Shown here: in pieces, positions 55,501-64,000 of the stretch
Layout of the letters: every line of letters begins with the position of its first letter
Position numbering within the stretch: position 1 is the first letter of the stretch
DNA from: Atrichornis clamosus
Lineage: Eukaryota > Chordata > Aves > Passeriformes > Menuridae
Length of the DNA: 64,000 nt
Direction: 5' to 3'
NCBI GenBank assembly: GCA_013400975.1
Contig: WBMZ01006340.1
Span: 124,001 to 188,000, forward strand
Position numbers and translations under genes: made by a program
The notes under the pieces: generated by a model
What the model was told of the DNA's origin: nothing
What the model saw: only the letters and a program-made list of their open reading frames with translations
The model's database searches: none

Positions 55501-58500
55501 ACACTGCAGATTCCTTCCCAGTGCAGAAATCACTTCCTGCAACCTCACACAGCTTTTGGCTTCCGCCCTTGCCCCAGTGCTGGAGGCCAGAAAAGCAGCA
55601 GAGATTTGTCTCTGGCATTGGGAGGGAGGGTTGTTAATACTCCAACCCAGCAGGAGAGCTTTCATGCCTGACTTGTGGCAGCTGGACGAGCTCTCAGGTC
55701 TGACTGAAGCCTCATTGAGGACAGGGCCACCCTCTGATCAGATAATTTCACCTGCCAGAATCTTCTCCTGTGTTCCAAATCCTGCCAAGGTTGGAGAGCA
55801 CGGCTGAGATCCTCCCAAAGCAAGGTCAAGGTGATGTTCCACCATGGAAGGGGAGCAGTACCACCCCTGCAGCGCCTGGCGTGAGGGAGCCAGACCTCCC
55901 TCCTCTACAAAACCAGGCCTCCTTTATCAAAGTGACATCTACATTATTAGGAACCGCCTTGGACTCATTTTTAAATGAGTGGCAATTTTCAAGCCCTGAT
56001 CTCTTCCCGAAGCTGAGGCTCGCGGGGTTGGAGGGCACACTCAGCACTGGGGTATTGAGGTTTCTCTCCAAGCTGCAGCAGAGCTTGCTGGAAGATGTTT
56101 GATCTTTAAATCAGACGTTAAGGGATGGAACACCACCACCCCTACTGATATGGGTTGGTGCACACACTGGCAGGTCCCGCTGTATTCCCAGGTCAGCCTG
56201 GAACAGGCTGGATCCTGCTCCCGAGTCGTGGCTCCCGCGTGATTCAGAAGGAATTACAAGATAAAGAAAAGGACAATTATGAAACAGCCTGTTCACATTT
56301 CCACCTCACTTATTTCAGGGAGCACCAGGAAAAGGGCCTAATCACCCTCCTTCAAAAAACCCATTTCCTCTCTGGGGGATCTGAAGTTGATCTCAAGGCT
56401 ACTTCGGTCTCAAGACCCAAAACAGACCATTTCAGCTGAAGCAAATTCTTGTGATGATTTCCATGAGTTAATTACATTTCCATTAGTAAAGAAGTTCTAA
56501 AACTTCAATTTCTTCACTGATGCTTTTTGAATCCTGCCAAAATAGATAGAGAAACATGATTTCCTCTCTGCTTTTCTTTATCTATCTCACCCTTATGAGA
56601 CTTTCCTCTTAATTTTAACTCTCTCGGTCTTTTCATTCTTTCTTAAATGGACATTTCTCCAACCCTTTAATCATTTTTGCAGCCTTCATCCTAAGCTCCC
56701 ATGCCCAAACTTTATTTAAGGATGCTGGTTCAGGATGTTTGAGATGGGGAACTAAGCCAAAAGACTGAAAGATTGAACTCTCTTCCTTTTTTTCTTCTTT
56801 TTAATTGGAAAATAAGCTGAGAGCCCTAATTTAAGTTCTTTTAAGTCCTCTTTGAACAAGAAACAAGCTACATCCAACTAAGTATTTCTGTTTTTCAGCT
56901 TAGTTTGAGAGTTCTTAAGCACAGGAACATTTTGTAGCTGGAAAAGTCTCAGTCTCCTCCAGGCAGCTCCTTTCTGTCCTTCACTTCTGTACTTCTACAT
57001 CATCCCAGGGACCATCAGTGTGCTCCTATGGTCCGACTCTGGGAGCTTCCCATTTCACAGAGCCCTACAGGGAATTTTTACATGTGTAATGAGGCAAAGG
57101 AGGGGAGCCAACTTTAGCCCCTCTTCTGGAACTCTCATAAGGAAAAACCTCCTGCCCACGGATTTCTGGCACACGTTGAGAGCAGCTCTCTCCTCTTCTG
57201 CGAGCCCCAAGCACAATTTCTATTCCCAGTGAAGCACAGCACTGGGACAATCTCTGCTCCCAATCCTTTCCTTGCTTAAATCTCACACAGCTCAACATGG
57301 ACTGACTTGAACTGAGCCAACAGCCAGACCCATAATTGTCTAAAATTGGGTTTAACTCAGGAGTGACCTGAACTTCTTGCTCCAGAGGGATGCTTTTAAA
57401 ATTCTGCAGCTGATCACGAGAACCACCCACACAAACACACCCAGCCCTGCAGCCAGCTCTGAAACCAAGACAACTCCAGCACTGACAGAATAAGAATATC
57501 CACCAAAAAAGCCTGACCCGTTTCCTGAATGCTCCACCCTGAGATCACCGAGCAAATGAGTTCGTTCCATTTATTAATCCAAAAACCATGGCAGGGGATT
57601 TTCCTGGCCACTAAAATACAGGAAAATGGAGGAGGGAGGAGACACAAAGCTTTATGCTTATGGTCAGACTTCCATTTAGCTGATGCTGACCATGCCAGGA
57701 GGGAAGGGTTTCTCCAGAGCACTGTTTAGGTGCCCATGCTCCTCTGTGAGGGTCAGGGAATTTTCCAAACCTTCTAAGCTCACAGCACAGGTTTGGCATG
57801 TGCCACACAGAGGAAGCAGGACTTTCTCAGCTGGGTTTCCCCAGGGCAGAAAAGTGGCCTTCCACAGTCAGGAGTCCCTCCAATGCAGTCACCCTGCAGC
57901 CACCAGTGCTGCTGGCCTCACTCACAACAGATCCCTTCCCTCCATCCCAATCCAGTCAGAGCCTTCAGCACAGAGAAGATCTGAGATAGCTGAAGTTAAG
58001 CAAAGAATCTAACTTTGATCTGGAAAAGCATCTCCAGGTACCCACAAATGCCAGGAGCTGACTCTGGAGCTTGGCTTACCTACACAGAGACCTGGAATTC
58101 TCACATCCTCTGCTTCCAGCTCCCAGCACTGAAGCCTTGCCCTGGCCAGAAAATCCTACACACCTCGTTAGTGGTTCAGCAAGGGCAACAAGGAAAATCA
58201 GCTTTCCAAATCCAAGTTTTCTTGATGTTTTCAGAGAGTCCTGAGGAAGGGAATGGTCTGAGAGCACCCAAAACCTTCAGGGTGAGATGTGGATCCAAGG
58301 ACTTGTCTGCAAACATGACACTGTTGGCACTCAGGATTACATTACAATTAAAACCAGGCTGATTTTTCAAATCCTCATCTTTTTCAACAGTCACAGGCAG
58401 GTTCTTTACATCTCAGATGAGCAGGCACTTTGCCATCAAAAGCTGGGCCCTTGGGAACTGGGACACAGCAGCAGAAGCACCATTTGAGAAAGAGGAGTCT

Positions 58501-60518
58501 GAGATAACCTGCACACTCCTCCTCATCTAATTATGGGACAGCACTCAACACCACACAGAGGACTTGGGTATTTTGGGCTTGGGGGGGTTTTGTTTGTTTG
58601 TTTTTAAACTAGGAAGCATTAAAAATAAAAAAATCAGAGCACTTCACGGCTGCAGTTTGCTTCGCTGCTTTGGGTTTGAATTCCCAGTATTCACACCCAG
58701 CTCCAAGAGCAGCTTCCAATGCTTTCCACCTCTAGGGAAGAGGGAGCAGGCAAGAAGGTGCTCACAGGACACGACTGCCAGGGCAGGATCACACATGAGG
58801 AGCAGATCACCAGGTCCAGAGTCCTCTTCCCACATGCAGTCTCCACGAGGGACAATATTTCCCTGCCACTCACCTCCCTCTGAGAGCCATAAACAGCTGA
58901 AAATACTGTCTGGACTCTGGACTAGTGATCCTGCCTGGCTCTGATAAAGCCCTGGCTGCCATGAGAAGCATCCCTCCCTTTCACTTGGGATGGTCATTTC
59001 TACTTGACAGCTGCCCAACTTCAGGGAGATGCAGACACCCACAAATACTGTCTGACAGCCCCCTCTTTGTGAGCGAAAAGCTTCCAAGAAGCATAAACAT
59101 GCTCAAAACATGGGAAACAGCACAAGATGGAAACCTGGCTATTTTTGTTTCCTCTCTCTTTAAGGAAAGGCTGTTTGTTCATGCCTCAACTTCCTGGCTT
59201 CTCATTGTGTGGTTCCATCATTATCACCTCACCTACCAGGTATTCAATACCTTGCAGTCACTTTTAATAAAGTGAGAGAGAAGCACATCAATCTCATTAT
59301 CTGTTTGCCCTTGAGAAGTGCTCTGACCTGAAACGTTTGGTTTGCCACCACCAGAGCAGAGACGGAGAAGGATCATTTCTGCCAGGGAAGGGCTGTCCCC
59401 ACCTGCAGGTCCTCGGAGGGGCTGGGACCATCTGCAGCCTTCCTCTAAGCACAGCCCTGAGTCCTCCCCTGCCCAGGAAAGTCTCCTGATTTAGCAGCCA
59501 GCCACACAATTACTCACCCACCCGCTTAACTCAACCTGCCTCTGCCCACCCCCACCAAAATCAGTGCAGAAAAGCCACTACAAGCAACAAAAAAAGACAG
59601 CAGCCCTAATTAACACTCCAAGAGGCTCAGCATGGCCTGGGTCCCCCTTTGCTAGGTGAAACAAGCCCAGAGGGAAAACCGGTTCCAGTCCCAAGGAACC
59701 TGCTGCCCCACTGGGCAAACCTGTGCAGGAAAGGAAACAGATTTGCCAGATGGGATTAGAGCCCCCGAATCCTTCCTCCCCGCCCAGAGGCTTCTTTGAA
59801 GGAAATGGCTTCTTCAGCTCCCCAAGAGCCCAGGCAGCCAAGGGACAGAAGAAAAAACAACTTTCTGTTCAAGCTGAGACCTCACACACCCTCTTCCCTT
59901 CCAGTTACAACTTTCTCTGCTCCAAAAAAGAAAGTTTTGCCCTCACACCCCAGCCAGATCACCAGTTAACACCTTGCAGGTAAATGTCCTACGAATTGTC
60001 CACCTCTACCTGATTTCATTTCAGAACGGACCCTTGGTTTTCTGAGCCAGCCAGTATCCATCCATCACTGGAGCATAAAAGAAATTGAAGGCAAGGATCA
60101 GCTCCATTAAAAACCATGAAGGCTTTGCTCTCAGCATGACTCATGCACAGCAGGGACAGCAATCGCCCCGAGTCCATCCCCAGCCGCACTGAACAGCCAC
60201 GCAGGGACCTACTCCTTGTCCTTGTGACAGCTAACCAAGATGAAGCTTGTTCCTGCTTAAAGTATCCCTTCTCCCAACTCCTGTTGCCGCTCTTCTTTGC
60301 TTTCTAGCACAGAATTGCCAGAAGTTGCACACCAGGAAAGTAGAGAGAAATCTGCACTTCCCTGCTCCGACCCCTTTATTCCCTAGGTCTCCAGCTCTAG
60401 TGCTGATAAACAAAGCACTGAGCAACCACCTAAAGTGATGCTGCAGGGCACCCAAGGGGGTTTATTCATTTGAATTTCATTTTTCTAATTAATTCTATGG
60501 TTACTTGCAGGTGGAATA
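51871..60518. other. CR1-free unique DNA downstream of the CpG island
   Basis: Over 8 kb with no recognisable gene and no clear CR1 copy. 54.4-55.3 kb and 56.4-56.95 kb are AT-rich, and the second is pyrimidine-rich on the plus strand. A GTTT microsatellite with a G7 run lies at 58581-58605. Open frames are short and unlike any protein family I know. Confidence 0.5.
58581..58605 (+). repeat. G7 run followed by (GTTT)n microsatellite
   Basis: Seven G, then TTTTGTTTGTTTGTTTTT: three to four GTTT units. A small simple repeat. Confidence 0.88.
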
Positions 60519-60795
60519 TAGAATCATAGAAACACAGACTGGTTTGGGTGGGAAGGGACCTCAAAGCTCATCACATCCCACCCCCTGCCATGGGCAGGGA
60601 CACCTCCCACGATCCCTGGTTGCTCCCAGCCTCATCCAACGTGGCTTTGGACACTTCCAGGGATGGGGCAGCCACAGCTTCTCTGGGCACCTTGTGCCAG
60701 GGCCTCCCCACCCTCACATGGAAGGATTTCTCCTAATATCTCATCTAAACTTCCCCTCTGTCAGGTTGAAGCCATTCCCCCTTGTCCTGTGACCC
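60519..60795 (-). mobile_element. CR1 LINE 3' fragment, about 275 bp
   Basis: The antisense tail TAGAATCATAGAAACACAGA is followed by CTGGTTTGGGTGGGAAGG, TGCCATGGGCAGGGACAC, CTTCCAGGGATGGGGC, TCCTAATATCTCATCTAAAC and GCCATTCCCCCTTGTCCTGT, where it ends. Same subfamily as 3021-3350 and 37146-37612. It interrupts an otherwise CR1-free region. Confidence 0.96.
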
Positions 60796-63700
60796 TTGCA
60801 AACAGAGTACACCAGAGCCAGTCACACAGGACCCCACAGCTCAGGTATCCTCATTTAAGGACAGGAACATGCATGTGGAGAAAAAGGAATGCTGGAGCCA
60901 AAGCATCTGTGTACATCTGACAGCTTTAAGCATCCCAGCCATCAATCAGGCATTTCCTTCTCAAATACTTCCACGGTCACCCCACACCCTGTCTGGGAGG
61001 TACATCTGCCTCAGCTGGGAAGATCAGAGGTCCATAACCCTCTGCACAGCCCAGGCTGGGTGGTTCCTGTGCCTCCCACTTTGCCAGTCATCACTGCAAC
61101 CCAGGCTGCTGCTCCTCATCCCCTGCACCAGGAATAGCAGCTCAGACTGCCCACATAGCAGGATGATCCTGGTAACCAGCAAAGCTCACATCAAGGATGA
61201 ACAGGTCTTTATTCTGTTACTAAATGAGTTGCCTTCCAAATTATTAGCATCATCAGGAGCTAGGAGCACATTTCTCAGACAATCAAGATAATTCTAGCTT
61301 TTGTAATTTGTTCCAGACAGCCTGAGACACCCGTAACAGCACAGAGACTCTGTGCACATCATTTGGCAGCTCCGGGCCTGGCACACGCAGTCTCTGCCAG
61401 TCCCACCCAGAGCTCCAGGCAGCTGATCCAACTGGCTCAAGGAGCGACCAGGACTCTTCGAGAGTGTTTAATCCAGGCTGATTGGAAGCCAAAAGGAATT
61501 AATTCTGCTCATAAAGGACAGAGCATGATCCTGTCAAGCGCTGCATTTTTTCACACCAGCCTTTAGCAGCTCTGAGTGTTGGACAAACACCACACATGGT
61601 TGTGGTCACTCCGAGGGGACAGGATGGAACTAGGAAAGGAGCAGAGCAGCAGCAAAGGCCTGTGGTGCACAGAAAAGCTCTCACGTCAAGGGAGGCTGGG
61701 CAATATAAATCTCTGACTGGGGAAATGCTGGTGTTTCATAAAACCATACATACACAGGAAAAGAAATTCTAATTCTTCAAACCTTGCTGTACAAAAGAAG
61801 GCACCAGTGGGAATCTCAGGTAGCCACTGATGAAAAAGGGACAAGCAGCACCTTTTTGAGGTATGTGATTAATCCCTAAGAGCCATTACCCACAATACAA
61901 TGAAACTAGAAGTATGAACAAGCTCCAAAACACAACCAAGGACAGACCCCTTGGACCACACAGTTTAAAAGCCATTACACCCTTTCTCCCCCCTCCCTCA
62001 AAAGTCCCTAGACATCTGAATTTTGGGAATCAGAAAGATCAGGGTTGTTTTACCCATGCCTTGTTCTCCATTCTTCCCCAAGCAGGCAGCCCATGACACA
62101 GGCTCCAGGTAATCCCAGCAGATCCAAAGCCCAGGAGAAAACTTCCCATGAACTCCAAGAGGAGCAGGTCTGGACCCTCCAGGCGCTGAATCAAAGCTCA
62201 TGGCTCCATCCACTGCCGTCTGAGGAGTCTGGGGATAGGACAAATCTGTTCCCAAGACAACTGTGGATTTCTGAGATTTTCAACCCATAACACATTGCAG
62301 CAACAGAGTTAAAAAGTCCCTTTGCCTCCACCTTGGAAAAAGTGCATTAAGATCATACAATCCCAGGCCAGTTGAGAAACTGCAATTTCATGTGATTTAG
62401 AGCTGCTAATGGATGATGTCATCACTGGAGCAAATGCAACCCCACAAAAATGTGAAAATGAAAAGAGCAGGAGCTATAAAATGTGTGTTTCTCTCCACAG
62501 CAGCAACAGGCCCAGCACAGCAGGGCAGCTGTCACTGATATTTGTCTACAACTAAAGGAGTTCACAAGAAATAACCAAAAAAATTAGGGAGGAAACAAAA
62601 TCTTTCAAGAGCAACCTATTCTTTCCGCAGGCCTTTATTAAGAGCAGATCAGCAGGTTTCCTTGGAAGCAAATAAGAAATAGGCACCACAGCATTGCTGT
62701 GGAAAAGAAACCGAGGGAGTGTTTTCTGGAACAACAAACCAAGCCATTTTGGGCCACTATCTGTTAGACTCCAGTTTAGCTCAATAGGATATTGATCCTG
62801 GCTGCATAGAACACAGCCCTGATGCATTTTCTGATTAACAAGTTTCTGCTCTCTGGTTTTGACAAACAAAATCTCCATCATTGCAGGTAGATAAAAAATG
62901 TATTTATCAATAATTCCTGGGTACAGGCATTGAGTAGCAAAAAAAAAAAAAAAAAGGGTTGGAAAAAAGAGGTGGGAAGGATTACTGCATGATCACTGGA
63001 ATATTTACATAAGGGTAAGTGCAGTCGATGCAGGGCCTTCCCCCACAGCCTCCTCCAAAACACACCCAGACTCTGGCTGGCCTTTTTTCCTATGGAAACA
63101 GACAACGAGAGCAGAGCTGCTCTTTGCTTTTCTGAGGCTTAGCTAAAAGCTGAAAATGAGATCAGATTTTCTGACATTCACCATTTACCTTAATAAAAAT
63201 GGGCACTCAACAGGATTAGCAGGTACACAACTCTGTGTGTGGTATCATGAAACATTTTCATAACCTTTCATGCTTACACAGAAATAAAAAAAATAGGAGG
63301 AATCAAAATCCTTCTGTAATATTGAAGATCAATGTAAAACTGAGCTTGGGAACTGAGCACTGCCTGGGAAACATGAAGTAACATTTTCAAGTAGAAATCT
63401 TGCACATATGGCAAAGGAAAGCTTTTGATAGAGCAGCAAAATGATATTTCAAAAACTGATGTCCTACCTATCTATATTTATAAGAACACATTAAGTACTG
63501 GCTTAGCACTGTCCTTTTTTATTATTCTCTAATGAATTACAGCTTGATCATTTTTTGAAACGCACAGATCTGAGTCGACCTTCCACAGAAATGAAAATTG
63601 AGGTCCCACTCATGTCACAACCCCACAGACCCTCCCTGGAGAACCAGCAGGGTTTGTCACCACTAAATGTTCTTGCTCAACAACCTGCCTTCAAAGTCTT

Positions 63701-64000
63701 GATGCAAAAATGAGGAGGATGTTTGTCTCAAACAAACAGCCCTGTCAGGTTTCCCCTCTCACCCGAGCTGGGGCAGGCAGTGGGTGGATGAAAAGGTTTC
63801 TGGCCAGTGAAGGAAACCCAAGGAAGAGGAATTCCTGCTTTCCAGCACAGCCCCATGGCAACACAGGAGTGAGCTAAGAACTTAATCATGATCTGGGAAA
63901 TGCAGAGCAAAACACAACAGGCTGCAGAGAAAACACTAATTCAACCCCCTGGGTGAAGCTGCAGATCTTGCTGTGTTCCCTCCACCTGGGTTGGAAACAC
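60796..64000. other. Unique non-coding DNA to the window end
   Basis: No gene was recognised. An A17 tract lies at 62939-62955. 63.1-63.6 kb is AT-rich with TTATTATTCTCTAATGAATTAC. Nothing resembles an exon. Confidence 0.55.
62939..62955 (+). repeat. Homopolymer A tract, 17 A
   Basis: Seventeen adenines after GTAGC, the second-longest A run in the window. No CR1 or gene body adjoins it. Confidence 0.92.

Noticed and set aside
56590..56705. Possible very old reverse CR1 fragment (CTTTAATCATTTTTGCAGCC)
   Set aside because: Only about 30 bp resemble the CR1 pattern and the flanks do not continue it. Too weak without a profile search.
1..64000. tRNA, rRNA, CRISPR array, prokaryotic operon or insertion sequence
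   Set aside because: I saw no cloverleaf with a GGTTCRA box, no spaced identical repeats, no operon-like gene packing and no transposase. The CR1 content places the DNA in a bird.
1..64000. Endogenous retrovirus
   Set aside because: No paired long terminal repeats, primer-binding site, or gag, pol or env-like frames were recognised. Solo LTRs of families I do not know by sequence cannot be excluded.

Overview
The window reads as nuclear, non-coding vertebrate DNA, almost certainly from a bird and most likely a songbird (passerine). The main evidence is 17 clear 3'-end fragments of CR1 LINE retrotransposons, the dominant repeat of bird genomes. They show typical avian CR1 sequence: the TGCCATGGGCAGGGACAC block, the CTTCCAGGGATGGGGC block, and a tail close to ATAGAATGGTTTGGGTTGGA. 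There is no operon structure, no Shine-Dalgarno spacing and no dense coding. No exon, tRNA, rRNA, CRISPR array or prokaryotic mobile element could be recognised. The long open frames are chance frames in GC-rich or CR1-derived DNA. The window is probably an intergenic interval or a long intron.

Layout. 1-9 kb is GC-moderate unique DNA with a cluster of CR1 copies at 2.1, 3.0, 4.8, 5.2, 5.7 and 8.8 kb. The 4.8 and 5.7 kb copies lie in opposite orientation and share an exact 129-bp tract. From 8,963 to 25,764 no CR1 was found. That interval holds a pair of direct repeats at 17.1 and 20.1 kb that share a 37-bp identical core, plus an AT-rich, motif-rich stretch at 19.2-19.5 kb. From 25.8 to 44 kb there are 10 clear CR1 copies, one doubtful fragment and at least three relics of older amniote repeats. 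From 44 to 51.4 kb the DNA is AT-richer and holds one long CR1 (49.8-50.3 kb) and one ancient relic (48.9 kb). At about 51.47-51.87 kb lies the only convincing CpG island, with GC boxes and an E-box. It is the best candidate for a promoter. No further CR1 appears until 60.5 kb, after which unique DNA runs to the end.

How the parts fit together. No genes can be assigned, so there is no pathway to describe. The functional hypotheses are a promoter at the CpG island and possible conserved regulatory elements in the CR1-free intervals. These rest on composition and motifs only and need alignment to other birds. I did not find a previously undescribed biological system here.
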